Shown here: piece by piece, positions 1-7,441 of the stretch
Layout of the letters: each line of letters starts with the position of its first letter
Position numbering within the stretch: position 1 is the stretch's first letter
Source: Alphaproteobacteria bacterium
GTDB lineage: Bacteria; Pseudomonadota; Alphaproteobacteria; Reyranellales; Reyranellaceae
Reading direction: 5' to 3'
DNA length: 64,000 bases
Assembly: GCA_017308235.1 (NCBI GenBank)
Contig: JAFKFL010000014.1
Location: 186,001 to 250,000 of the forward strand
Program-made: the position numbers and the translations under genes
Notes under the pieces: generated by a model
Database searches by the model: none
Told to the model about the DNA's origin: nothing
The model's input: only the letters and a program-made list of their open reading frames with translations

Positions 1-165
1 GATCCGGCCACGAACACCGGCGGCCTCACGCACGGCGTTACCGGCGATCTCTATCCCGGCTACATGCTGCAGTACGACGGGACGACGGCGAGCCAGGTCA
101 CGGCCAATTTCGGCACCGCAGCCTTCATCTATGCCGTGCCCAGCGGCTTCTCGACGCTGCCATGA
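1..165 (+). CDS. C-terminal end of a phage tail/structural protein (5' end outside window)
   Basis: The first frame is open from base 1 and gives 54 residues before a TGA that overlaps the endolysin start (ATGA at 162-165). The tail reads GDLYPGYMLQYDG ... VTANFGTAAFIYAVPSGF. This resembles the end of SPRY/concanavalin-A-like domains found at the C-termini of phage tail or fibre proteins (family knowledge). Translational coupling to the lysozyme supports a phage late operon. The N-terminus is not in the window, so the full domain content is unknown. Confidence 0.5.
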   Translation, partial: DPATNTGGLTHGVTGDLYPGYMLQYDGTTASQVTANFGTAAFIYAVPSGFSTLP

Positions 166-602
166 AGATGTCCTCGCAGGGCCTCGCCATGCTGCAGATC
201 TTCGAGGGCTGCAAGCTCTTGGCCTATCGCGATGGCGGCGGCGTGTGGACGATCGGCTTCGGGCATACGCGTGGTGTTGCCGATGGGCTCACCTGCCTGC
301 AGGCGCAAGCGGATGCATGGCTTGTCGAGGACCTGGCGCCGGCCGAACAGGGCGTGGCGCGGCTGGTTCAGGTGCCACTCGTCCAAGGCCAGTTCGATGC
401 GCTGGCGTCCTTCGCCTTCAATTGCGGTGTGGCGGCATTGGCGGCATCGACGCTGCTCCGCAAGCTCAATTGTAGCGACCTTTCGGGTGCGGCGGACGAG
501 TTCCCGCGCTGGGTGCGTGACGCCCAAGGCAACGTCGAGCCCGGCCTCGTTGCCCGCCGTGCGCAGGAGCGCGCGCTTTTCCTCCAAGGAGTCACCGCAT
601 GA
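162..602 (+). CDS. Phage endolysin, GH24 lysozyme (T4-lysozyme type muramidase)
   Basis: This 146-residue protein would cleave the MurNAc-GlcNAc bond of peptidoglycan at the end of phage growth. The GH24 triad is visible with the T4-lysozyme spacing: Glu15 in FEGCKLLAYRDGGG, Asp24, and Thr30 in VWTIGFGHT. The later stretch QFDALASFAFNCG matches the conserved QxxALxSFxFNxG helix of the family. There is no obvious N-terminal signal-arrest segment, so export would depend on a holin. The ATG start overlaps the upstream stop (ATGA), and the stop overlaps the next gene the same way, so the genes are translationally coupled. Confidence 0.93.
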   Translation: MKMSSQGLAMLQIFEGCKLLAYRDGGGVWTIGFGHTRGVADGLTCLQAQADAWLVEDLAPAEQGVARLVQVPLVQGQFDALASFAFNCGVAALAASTLLRKLNCSDLSGAADEFPRWVRDAQGNVEPGLVARRAQERALFLQGVTA

Positions 603-907
603 ACTGGGATCAGATCAAGCAGCCGCTCACCACGGCGCTCGGCATGCTGGGCGGCTACGTGGTCGGCAAGGGCTGGATCACGCTCGAGCAGTGGAACTCG
701 CTCCAGGAGGTGATCCTCACCGTCGGTGCCGGCGTCGCGATCGCGATCCCGATCATCCGTGACCTCATCAAGGCGACCAACAAGGCCAAGATCACCGCTG
801 CGGCACAGGTGCCCGGCGTCACCAGGATCACGGTGGCGCCGGATGCGACCAACGGATTGGCCAAAGCCGCGGCCGATCCCGCGCTGCCCAACGTCGTCAA
901 AGGATGA
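599..907 (+). CDS. Holin-like small membrane protein
   Basis: A 102-residue protein starting at an ATG that overlaps the endolysin stop by 4 bases. Residues 11-28 and 38-57 are hydrophobic and could form two membrane segments, followed by a charged tail (RDLIKATNKAK). Size, two-segment layout and position directly after the endolysin fit a holin, resembling the Pam3-gp28 type with its GGYLVGKGWI-like segment. The assignment rests on context and topology; no catalytic motif is expected. Confidence 0.55.
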   Translation: MNWDQIKQPLTTALGMLGGYVVGKGWITLEQWNSLQEVILTVGAGVAIAIPIIRDLIKATNKAKITAAAQVPGVTRITVAPDATNGLAKAAADPALPNVVKG

Positions 908-908
908 C

Positions 909-1079
909 GTGTGGCGCTGGCTCGCCCTCGTGCTGCTCTTGCCGGTGGCCGGCTGCGCCGGACCCGAGCCGGCCGGCCATTGCCGCCCGTCGCTCGGCAT
1001 CTATCCCGCCGGCGGCCTGAACGGTCCGCCGGTGTGCGCTGTCGGCCTCAAATGGAAACTCCCCCTCAACCCAAGGTGA
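909..1079 (+). CDS. Small lipoprotein in the phage lysis cassette
   Basis: A 56-residue ORF with a GTG start chosen because AAAGGA lies just upstream and it places a lipoprotein signal at the very N-terminus: WRWLALVLLLPVAGC, with the lipobox Cys at residue 16. The mature part is short and rich in Pro and Gly (GIYPAGGLNGPPVCAVGLKW). It sits between the holin-like gene and a second lipoprotein. Its role is unknown; it could be an accessory lysis protein or a moron. Confidence 0.5.
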   Translation: MWRWLALVLLLPVAGCAGPEPAGHCRPSLGIYPAGGLNGPPVCAVGLKWKLPLNPR

Positions 1080-1083
1080 ACCG

Positions 1084-1449
1084 ATGAAACGACTTGCCGT
1101 CCTTGCCCTGCTTGGGCTGCTCAGCGCCTGCGCATCGGGCGCGACGCCCAGCCAGCAAAACGTGGTGCTGGCCTCCAAGAACACGCTGGTCGCCGCCCAG
1201 ACGCTCGCGATCCAGTACACCAGCTTGCCGCGCTGTGGTGCTCCGACCGCGCCGCCTCTGTGCTCAGATGCTGGCGTCGTCACCAGCATCCGCAAGGCCA
1301 ATGCCGATGCGGTGGTGGCGCTCGACGCCGCCGAAAAGGTGGTGCGCGATCCCGCGGCCACGAACTCGGCCATCAATGAAGCGATCGCCGCCTCGACCAA
1401 TGCGGTGACAGCGCTTCAGACCATCGTCGCCAACCACAAGGTGAACTGA
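1084..1449 (+). CDS. Phage-cassette lipoprotein, function unknown
   Basis: 121 residues beginning MKRLAVLALLGLLSAC, a clear type II (lipoprotein) signal with Cys16. The mature part is Ala-rich and helical (NADAVVALDAAEKVVRD, NEAIAASTNAVTALQTIV), suggesting a periplasmic coiled helix anchored in the outer membrane. It starts 4 bases after the previous stop and is followed after 3 bases by the next gene, so it is part of the same transcript. I do not recognise a named family. Confidence 0.6.
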   Translation: MKRLAVLALLGLLSACASGATPSQQNVVLASKNTLVAAQTLAIQYTSLPRCGAPTAPPLCSDAGVVTSIRKANADAVVALDAAEKVVRDPAATNSAINEAIAASTNAVTALQTIVANHKVN

Positions 1450-1452
1450 GCC

Positions 1453-1656
1453 ATGGAAGCCATTCTCCCGATCGTCACCCAGGTCCTGAGCCTGATCCCA
1501 GGTCTTGTCGCCGCCGGCGTCGAGATCGTCAGCCTGGTCGAGAGCACCGTGAAGGCCTTGCAGTCGGGCAGCGCAAATCCGACCGATGATGTCTGGCAGG
1601 CGGTCGACGCGCAGATCGCGGCCAACACGGCGAAGCTCAATGCCGACCCGGCATGA
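1453..1656 (+). CDS. Small hypothetical protein of the phage cassette
   Basis: 67 residues, mostly hydrophobic in the first half (ILPIVTQVLSLIPGLVAAGVEI), followed by a polar tail. A single membrane or amphipathic segment is plausible. The stop overlaps the next ATG (ATGA at 1653-1656), placing it in the coupled lysis operon. No function can be assigned from sequence. Confidence 0.5.
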   Translation: MEAILPIVTQVLSLIPGLVAAGVEIVSLVESTVKALQSGSANPTDDVWQAVDAQIAANTAKLNADPA

Positions 1657-1835
1657 AGTGGGTTGCCGCGATCGTCGGCTGGCTGCTCGAACGGTTCGGC
1701 CGCAAGGCGCAGCAGGCCGACGATCTTCAAGCCGGGCTCGATACGGTGCGCGAGGCCAACGAGGCAGCCAGGCGGGTACGTGAAGACCAGGAGGAGATCG
1801 ACGATGATCCGAACAATCTGGATCGCCCTCGCTAG
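1653..1835 (+). CDS. Rz-like inner-membrane spanin candidate (i-spanin)
   Basis: 60 residues with an N-terminal hydrophobic segment (WVAAIVGWLLERF, about residues 3-14) and then a charged helical stretch (QADDLQAGLDTVREANEA, RRVREDQEEIDDD), the layout of an i-spanin. The next gene, a lipoprotein, starts inside this gene in another frame, which is the classic nested Rz/Rz1 arrangement. It is short for an Rz protein, so the periplasmic coiled coil would be minimal. The call is inference from topology and gene overlap. Confidence 0.45.
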   Translation: MKWVAAIVGWLLERFGRKAQQADDLQAGLDTVREANEAARRVREDQEEIDDDPNNLDRPR

Positions 1836-2019
1836 CATTGCGCTTGCGGCGTGCGCCGCACGTAGCGTCACTCCTTCAGCCGGCGGTGTCTGTGAGGCCC
1901 TGCGGCCTTCTTTTCCGATCGGCTATCATGGTGGCTATCGCGGCGTTGGCGGCGATACCTCAGACACCATCGCCCGGATCAGAGTCGCCAATGCCCGCTT
2001 CGCAGGGGCGTGTCGGTAG
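1804..2019 (+). CDS. Rz1-like outer-membrane lipoprotein spanin candidate (o-spanin)
   Basis: 71 residues starting at an ATG inside the preceding gene (+1 frame, overlap 32 bases). MIRTIWIALASIALAAC is a lipoprotein signal with Cys17. The mature part has a Cys-x-x-Leu-x-Pro segment (VCEALRPSFPIGY) and ends DTIARIRVANARFAGAC. A similar end pattern (Asp-Thr ... Ile ... Asn ... Cys) is seen in Rz1-like lysis proteins of alphaproteobacterial phages, from memory of the family. Together with the previous gene it would bridge inner and outer membranes in the last lysis step. Confidence 0.5.
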   Translation: MIRTIWIALASIALAACAARSVTPSAGGVCEALRPSFPIGYHGGYRGVGGDTSDTIARIRVANARFAGACR

Positions 2020-2166
2020 ACCAGGCGCTGAGCTTCGGGGCAACGGGGCGATCAACCAAGTGGCCAACGCTCGTATTGTCGGAAGCGTCGCCAAGGCCTT
2101 CTCGCAGGGGCCTTCTCCACGCAGTTTGCAAAGAGGGAAGCGTGCACTTGGAGGCCGGCGGTTTTC

Positions 2167-3180
2167 GTGTCAAACACCGCCGCCATGGCTGCAGAAAAAT
2201 CGTCCAGGATCGGGCGCTGGCTCGCCTATCGTTTCGACCGGCTGGGGTCGTGGTTGTTGCTAAAGGTCCCGTCGATCGGCCGGATCTATACCTCAGCGAT
2301 CCGTGGTCGGGCGCCGCGGTTGGGTGTTGTGCCAGGCTGGAGGTATGCGCACGAATGTTATCCTCCGTCGCCATGGTGGGTGATGCGCCGCCGCGCGCTA
2401 TGGCAGTGCGCGCTTGATCATCAGCTCGATGTACCGGTTGTTGTGCCGTGGCTCGCCGGGACGCATGTCGGCGTGACGCTCGGCAACAACATGAGTCTGT
2501 TTCTCTATGTTTGTGGATCGTACGAACCCAACGAATTCGCCTTCCTCGATCATGTACTGCGCCCGGACATGACCGTTGTCGATATCGGTGCCAATGAAGG
2601 CCTCTATACGCTATTCGCTGCACAACGGGTCGGCACGTCGGGTCGCGTGATCGCGATCGAGCCGAGTTCGCGCGAGCGCTCGACTCTTGACGCCAACCTT
2701 GCGCGCAGCCGGATGCACAACGTCGTGGTGGTACCGCATGCATTGGCCGATTCGCCCGGCATGGCCGAGCTCAAGATCGCACCGCGCATGCATGGTGGCC
2801 ACAATACGCTTGGCCAGTTCTTCGATGAGGGTGATACCGCGGTCTCGTATGAGAAAGTGACGGTCGAAACGCTCGATGCGCTTGGCGCCCGTCTCGGGCT
2901 CTCTCGCGTCGATGTCGTGAAAATCGACGTTGAAGGCGCAGAGATGAAACTGCTCTCCGGCGGCCGCAGTCTTCTGTTGCAGCATCGGCCCATTCTGCTG
3001 GTCGAGGCCAACGACGAGGCTTTGAAGCGTCAAGGCGCAAGCGCTGCCGCCCTGGTGGATTTGTTACTCTCGCTCGACTATCAGATCCACGTGTTCAATG
3101 AAACCGGTACAATCGAGCCTTGGACGCAAGGCAGGCGTTTGTCCGAGAACATCGTCGCGCTCACTCGTGAGAGCAGATAG
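2167..3180 (+). CDS. FkbM-family SAM-dependent methyltransferase
   Basis: 337 residues. The FkbM core is seen as motif I VVDIGANEG (137-145), VIAIEP (161-166) and the family hallmark KIDVEGAE (252-259). About 120 N-terminal residues precede the domain. FkbM enzymes methylate hydroxyl groups of polyketides or sugars and are common in surface-polysaccharide loci. The GTG start at 2167 has GGAGG 12 bases upstream; an in-frame ATG at 2185 is the alternative. It is followed by an SGNH hydrolase, and a decayed copy of its 3' end lies at 4627-4738, so methyltransferase plus hydrolase was once a duplicated unit. Confidence 0.85.
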   Translation: MSNTAAMAAEKSSRIGRWLAYRFDRLGSWLLLKVPSIGRIYTSAIRGRAPRLGVVPGWRYAHECYPPSPWWVMRRRALWQCALDHQLDVPVVVPWLAGTHVGVTLGNNMSLFLYVCGSYEPNEFAFLDHVLRPDMTVVDIGANEGLYTLFAAQRVGTSGRVIAIEPSSRERSTLDANLARSRMHNVVVVPHALADSPGMAELKIAPRMHGGHNTLGQFFDEGDTAVSYEKVTVETLDALGARLGLSRVDVVKIDVEGAEMKLLSGGRSLLLQHRPILLVEANDEALKRQGASAAALVDLLLSLDYQIHVFNETGTIEPWTQGRRLSENIVALTRESR

Positions 3181-3311
3181 AGATCGCTTTTGCGAGGCTT
3201 GTCCCTGACGCTGGCGTGCGTACCCGGGCGGACGTGGCGTCGCGGCAGGTTGATTTCCAGTGCCGCCTGCAATCATAGTCCGTTGTCGATTTCTGCTACG
3301 ATGAGGGCACG

Positions 3312-4595
3312 TTGAAGAAAGGCTTTTTCTGGGCGATCTACAGTTTGGTGCTCGCCGCTGCGACCTTGGTGGGCCTCGAACTCGTCGCGTTTTTCCTTAC
3401 CCCCTCTTGGCCCGCCTACGAATTGCGACCGCTTGCTGTTCCCTCAGGTCTCGAACGGCCGATAGAGGCTGCTGACGGTACGCAGGAAACAATTCCCTTC
3501 TACAACAGCTGGGGAATGAAAGATCGCGAGCGTTCATTCGAACGGCCGCCAGGGGTTCGCTTCCGGATAGCCTTCGATGGCGATAGTTTCCTGGAAGGCA
3601 TGTTCTCGCTCGAGCCGCTCAGCCAGGTTGTTGAAACGCAGTGGGCGAAAGCTGGTGTGCGCGACATGGAGGCGGTCAACCTGGGCGTCTCGGCGACCAG
3701 CCCGATCCAGTACTACTATCGGATCACCAGCGTCGCCCTAGAGCTGCATCCTGATGCGATCCTGCTGATGTTCTATCCTGGCAACGATTTCATAGAAGAA
3801 AGCTTCTCTCCGGAAGCAACTTTGCCATTCATCGCCGAGCGGCCGGAGCCTTCCTTGTTGGGCGATATTGCGCCGCATCTTACATGGCAGATTGTTGATC
3901 GGCTCGGTCTTTCCGAGATCGGCCGCGGCGTCGCGGGGCCGAAGGACGAATACAATATCATGCTCGAGGTGATGAAGAAGCCGCGATCGGAGCGGGCGGC
4001 ACTGATCGCAACCTATCTCAAAAAGTATTACTTCCCGGACAAGGACGAAACGGTGATGCGGGAGATCCTGTCGCGCAACGATGGCAGCTTCTGGGCGCCC
4101 TTCGAGCGGACGGATGACAAGGCTGAGCAGCTTGCGGGGTGGATTCCGGCTGGCGTCGTCAGGTTCGAGACGAACTCGAAGAAGATGCCCAGGGATGCCG
4201 TCGAGGCCGAACGTCTAACCGATCCCACCGAGATTGAACCGGCGCTGTCGTGGTTGATCGCTACCGATGAGCTGACCAAGTCGAAGGGCATCAAGCTTGT
4301 AATCGCTGTCGCGCCGATGGCTTCGGTTGATCCAAGTTATGTTGCGTTCTGGAAGCCCTGGCCGCACTACCTTGGTTGGAGCCTGCATGAGGAAGTCAAC
4401 CGACGTCGCTTTCTTGCGGCCTTATGGTCACGAGGTCTCGCGCCGATCGACCTTGCGGAGGACCTGACGGGTGTCGATGGAACTTATCGCCTTGCCGACG
4501 GCCATTGGACTGCACTCGGCACGTCGATCGTCGCGAAGCGGATTGCAACCGAACTGATCAAGGTGCGAGGGCAACTTCCCGCGACAAGTGGATGA
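3312..4595 (+). CDS. Membrane-anchored SGNH/GDSL-type hydrolase, copy 1
   Basis: 427 residues starting at TTG; the paralogue at 4735 starts with ATG at the same aligned position, which supports this unusual start. An N-terminal membrane segment (FFWAIYSLVLAAATLVGLEL) anchors a periplasmic domain. SGNH blocks are visible: Gly90-Asp91-Ser92 (DGDSFLEG), a block II Gly in NLGVSATS, GND at 157-159, and Asp396/His398 in ADGHW. The DxHW form recalls AlgJ/AlgX-type polysaccharide O-acetyltransferases, so acyl transfer onto a surface glycan is as likely as hydrolysis. It lies 131 bases after the methyltransferase. Confidence 0.8.
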   Translation: MKKGFFWAIYSLVLAAATLVGLELVAFFLTPSWPAYELRPLAVPSGLERPIEAADGTQETIPFYNSWGMKDRERSFERPPGVRFRIAFDGDSFLEGMFSLEPLSQVVETQWAKAGVRDMEAVNLGVSATSPIQYYYRITSVALELHPDAILLMFYPGNDFIEESFSPEATLPFIAERPEPSLLGDIAPHLTWQIVDRLGLSEIGRGVAGPKDEYNIMLEVMKKPRSERAALIATYLKKYYFPDKDETVMREILSRNDGSFWAPFERTDDKAEQLAGWIPAGVVRFETNSKKMPRDAVEAERLTDPTEIEPALSWLIATDELTKSKGIKLVIAVAPMASVDPSYVAFWKPWPHYLGWSLHEEVNRRRFLAALWSRGLAPIDLAEDLTGVDGTYRLADGHWTALGTSIVAKRIATELIKVRGQLPATSG

Positions 4596-4626
4596 CGGAG
4601 CACCAGGAACTATGGACGTTGGGACA

Positions 4627-4738
4627 CCGGTGGATTTGCTGCTGTCGTTCGACTATCAGATTCAAGTGCTCCGCGATGGCGCACCACGCGGGGCCTTTAT
4701 CCGAGAACATCGTCACGTTCGTTGAAGAGAGAAGATGA
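4627..4738 (+). pseudogene. Remnant of a second FkbM methyltransferase 3' end
   Basis: The frame at 4630 reads VDLLLSFDYQIQV, matching VDLLLSLDYQIHV near the end of the methyltransferase at 2167-3180. After an internal deletion and frame change it continues LSENIVTFVEERR, matching LSENIVALTRESR. Only about 110 bases of the gene survive. The stop overlaps the ATG of the following SGNH gene (ATGA at 4735-4738). This scar shows that methyltransferase and hydrolase were duplicated together and one methyltransferase was then lost. Confidence 0.8.
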
Positions 4739-6036
4739 AGAAGGCTTTCTTCTGGACGATTTATAGTCTGCTACTTGTCGCCGCGACGATTGGAGCCCTG
4801 GAAATCGGGGCATCGTTCCTGACGCCGCCTTGGCCTGCCTATGACTTGCGGCCGATCGCAGCGTCGTCGTCGACGATAAGGCAAATCAAAACGCTGGCGG
4901 AAGCACCGCAGTCGATCCCTTTCTATAATAGTTGGGGGTTAAAGGACCGAGAGCACGTGGTCGAGCGGCCGGCGGACATCCGTTTCCGCTCCGTGTTCGT
5001 GGGCGATAGCTTCCTCGAGGGTATGTTCGCACTCTCGCCGCTGAGCGAAGTGGTGGAGAAAGATTGGGCCAAGGACGGGGTCAAGGACAGCGAGGCTATC
5101 AACCTTGGCATCTCGGCCACCGGCCCACAGCAGTACTACTATCGCATGAAGGACGTGGCGCTCCGGTTGCAGCCGGATGCGGTTCTGGAGATGTTCTATT
5201 CGGGAAACGACTTCATATCAGAGAAGCACTCGCCGTGGTCGGTTCCACCAGTGATCGCCGAACGGCCGGAGCCCTCTTTGCTGGGTGCAGTGGCGCCACA
5301 TCTCGACTGGCTGATTGTCAATCGCCTCGGTCTCTCGGAATTCGCCCGCAGCAACAAGTCGATCCCCAACGAGTTCGATACGCTGAATGACATAGCGAAG
5401 AAGCCGCTGGCTGAGCGCACAGGTCTGCTCGCGGACCATTTCAAGAAGTACTACTATCCAGAGTTGAGCAAGGAAGCGCTACAGGAGGTGCTCGGGCGCG
5501 GCGGCGCGGCTTTCTGGACACCGTTCGAGCGCACCGATGATCGGCGCGAATATCTGATGGGCTGGATGTTCGACAACATCATCGGTTGGGAGCTTGTCCA
5601 TCATGACTGGCCGGCACCGATGAGCGCGGTCGAAGCCGAGCGCATGGTGGATCCGGCCGAGATCGACGCAACGGCATCGTGGCTCGTCGACGCCGCGAAT
5701 CTTGCCGCCGCGCAAAACGTCAAATTCCTGTTGGCGGTGGCGCCCATGGCCTCGCTCGACCCGCACTACGTCGAATTCTGGAAGCCGTGGCCGCGCATCT
5801 TTGCCCAGAACCTGCGCCGCGAAGCGTCGCGACGGGCGTTACTCGTCGAGCTGCGGAGAAAGGGCCTGCATCCGATTGATCTCGCGGAAGACCTACAAGG
5901 TGTGAGTGACAGCTATCGCCTGACCGACGGTCATTGGACCGAACTCGGCACGGCGATCGTCGCCAAGCGCATTGCGGGCGAACTCCTCAAACTGCGGGAC
6001 CAGGTGTCACCCATTGCGCGAGCAAAGTCGGAATAG
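4735..6036 (+). CDS. Membrane-anchored SGNH/GDSL-type hydrolase, copy 2
   Basis: 433 residues, closely similar to the copy at 3312-4595 along its whole length. It has an N-terminal membrane segment (residues 5-25), Gly90-Asp91-Ser92 (VGDSFLEGMF), NLGISATGP, a GND in FYSGNDF, and Asp398/His400 in TDGHW. All catalytic positions of copy 1 are kept, so both are probably active. Divergence lies mostly in the middle (about residues 190-290), which may reflect a different glycan acceptor. A start at 4735 overlapping the methyltransferase remnant suggests that the ancestral gene pair was translationally coupled. Confidence 0.8.
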   Translation: MKKAFFWTIYSLLLVAATIGALEIGASFLTPPWPAYDLRPIAASSSTIRQIKTLAEAPQSIPFYNSWGLKDREHVVERPADIRFRSVFVGDSFLEGMFALSPLSEVVEKDWAKDGVKDSEAINLGISATGPQQYYYRMKDVALRLQPDAVLEMFYSGNDFISEKHSPWSVPPVIAERPEPSLLGAVAPHLDWLIVNRLGLSEFARSNKSIPNEFDTLNDIAKKPLAERTGLLADHFKKYYYPELSKEALQEVLGRGGAAFWTPFERTDDRREYLMGWMFDNIIGWELVHHDWPAPMSAVEAERMVDPAEIDATASWLVDAANLAAAQNVKFLLAVAPMASLDPHYVEFWKPWPRIFAQNLRREASRRALLVELRRKGLHPIDLAEDLQGVSDSYRLTDGHWTELGTAIVAKRIAGELLKLRDQVSPIARAKSE

Positions 6037-6051
6037 GTAGGCATCCCAGCG

Positions 6052-7098
6052 CTACTCGCTCTTGCAGCCCCGGTTTTGGCTGCGGCAAAGCTCCTCGAGC
6101 AGCGGCCGAATCTTCTCCACCATCACGCCGGTGAAAATGGTATCGGCCTTTCCATTCGGGTGCGGGTCGGGAACGGTGACCCACAGGCTGGAGGGATCGA
6201 CATTCTCGACCGCCGGGAGCATGTCGATGAAGGGCGTGCCCGTGGCCTCGACGACCTTACGCACCTTCTCAGTAACATCGTTGAAGGGATAGGGCTTGAG
6301 CTCGTGCAGCTCGGGCAAATGGAACACCAGCAGCTTGATGCCCTTCTCCTTGCTGAGAGTGGCGAACTGACCGAGCGCCTTTTGCGTATCCTTCCAGCCG
6401 GGGGCATCGTCGGCATAGAGATTGCGATAGTAGGCCTTCCAGTCCGGCCGCTCGCCAAACGAGCGGATCAGCGCGTCGAGCCGGTAGCGCAATACGATCC
6501 ATGCCGCCGAGTGCAGGTCGAGCCAGCTCTCCTCGTTGTAGGTGGGCATCGGCTCGCCGTCGTTGATGAAGTAGGTGAGGGCGATGATGTCGGGTTTGAG
6601 CGGCAGGCCGGACTCGACGAACACCGAGTATTCCTGCCGGGTGTTGTAATTGCCGACACCCTGGTTGAAGCCATCGACGCGGTATCCCTGGCGCTTGAGC
6701 TCCTCGATCACCTGGTGCGCAAATGTCTTGTCCTCGGCGACGCCCCAGCCGAAGGTCGTCGAATCGCCCGCGAAGTCGATACGAGCCACGCCTGGCGCCG
6801 GCGTCTGGCTGATGGCAGGTCCGCGGGCGCCGTACTGGTTGGTGCGCACGTCGAAGCCCATCAGCTCGGCATGGCGATTGGGCCCATGGCGATGGCCGAA
6901 CTCCGGACGCCGGTCGCGCACCTTCACATCGGTCGCGTACTTCCACATCTCGAGTTCGTAGGACTGGCCGTTGTCGACGAACAACCGTACCGCGCCTTCG
7001 AGGGCGAAGGCGGAGATCGCGCACACCGCGAGCAAAAGACCGATATTCTTGAGGACGCCGCTGACAGTCGTCGGGCGCTTTGCGGGGCTGTCTTTCAC
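6052..7098 (-). CDS. Third SGNH/GDSL-family membrane-anchored hydrolase
   Basis: 348 residues from GTG at 7098; a GTG at 7155 would add 19 residues. A hydrophobic segment (KNIGLLLAVCAISAFALEG) is followed by a periplasmic domain. Blocks are GDSTTFGWG (block I), GVGNYN (block II), FINDGE in place of GxND (block III) and DPHPNG (block V). It is more distant from the two tandem hydrolases and convergent with them (15 bases apart). It ends in a Cys-containing tail (CRSQNRGCKSE). The substrate is unknown; a role in surface-polymer modification is inferred from the neighbours. Confidence 0.75.
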   Translation of the reverse strand: MKDSPAKRPTTVSGVLKNIGLLLAVCAISAFALEGAVRLFVDNGQSYELEMWKYATDVKVRDRRPEFGHRHGPNRHAELMGFDVRTNQYGARGPAISQTPAPGVARIDFAGDSTTFGWGVAEDKTFAHQVIEELKRQGYRVDGFNQGVGNYNTRQEYSVFVESGLPLKPDIIALTYFINDGEPMPTYNEESWLDLHSAAWIVLRYRLDALIRSFGERPDWKAYYRNLYADDAPGWKDTQKALGQFATLSKEKGIKLLVFHLPELHELKPYPFNDVTEKVRKVVEATGTPFIDMLPAVENVDPSSLWVTVPDPHPNGKADTIFTGVMVEKIRPLLEELCRSQNRGCKSE

Positions 7099-7207
7099 GT
7101 TTTCTCGACTGTCGATCAAGGAGGGGCAGGCACCATATATGCCGCTTTCCCCCACAGCTTCAAAGGGTGATTTGCCGCTGTTTCCCCAGCCGTTGGACCG
7201 CGGTCCG

Positions 7208-7247
7208 GCAAAGAAAAGCCCGTCGGGCTGATCGGGCCAGACGGGCT
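7208..7247 (-). terminator. Rho-independent terminator downstream of the CLC gene
   Basis: Inverted repeat AGCCCGTC (7217-7224) / GACGGGCT (7240-7247) with an A-rich stretch on its left (AAAGAAAAG). On the minus strand this is a GC stem followed by a U-rich tract. It lies about 195 bases past the stop of the CLC gene. Confidence 0.65.
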
Positions 7248-7441
7248 AAGGTTCGAGAGGCTTCAACGCTCACAGTCCACAGGGGAGAAAGAGTGGACCG
7301 CTACATGCCGCAGTCTCTGGTGCGACACCGTCGTTCTACGCCCGATCGATTAGCGGACGATTTCGTCGCGGCGGCGTTTTGGTTTCGTGGGTTTCGTGCG
7401 CTGGCCGTGCGCAATCCGCCAGCTGCAAGCCATAAGGCCGA

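Noticed and set aside
2093..2114. AAGGCC/GGCCTT palindrome after the spanin-like gene as a terminator
   Set aside because: Stem of only six pairs with a ten-base loop and no T-tract.
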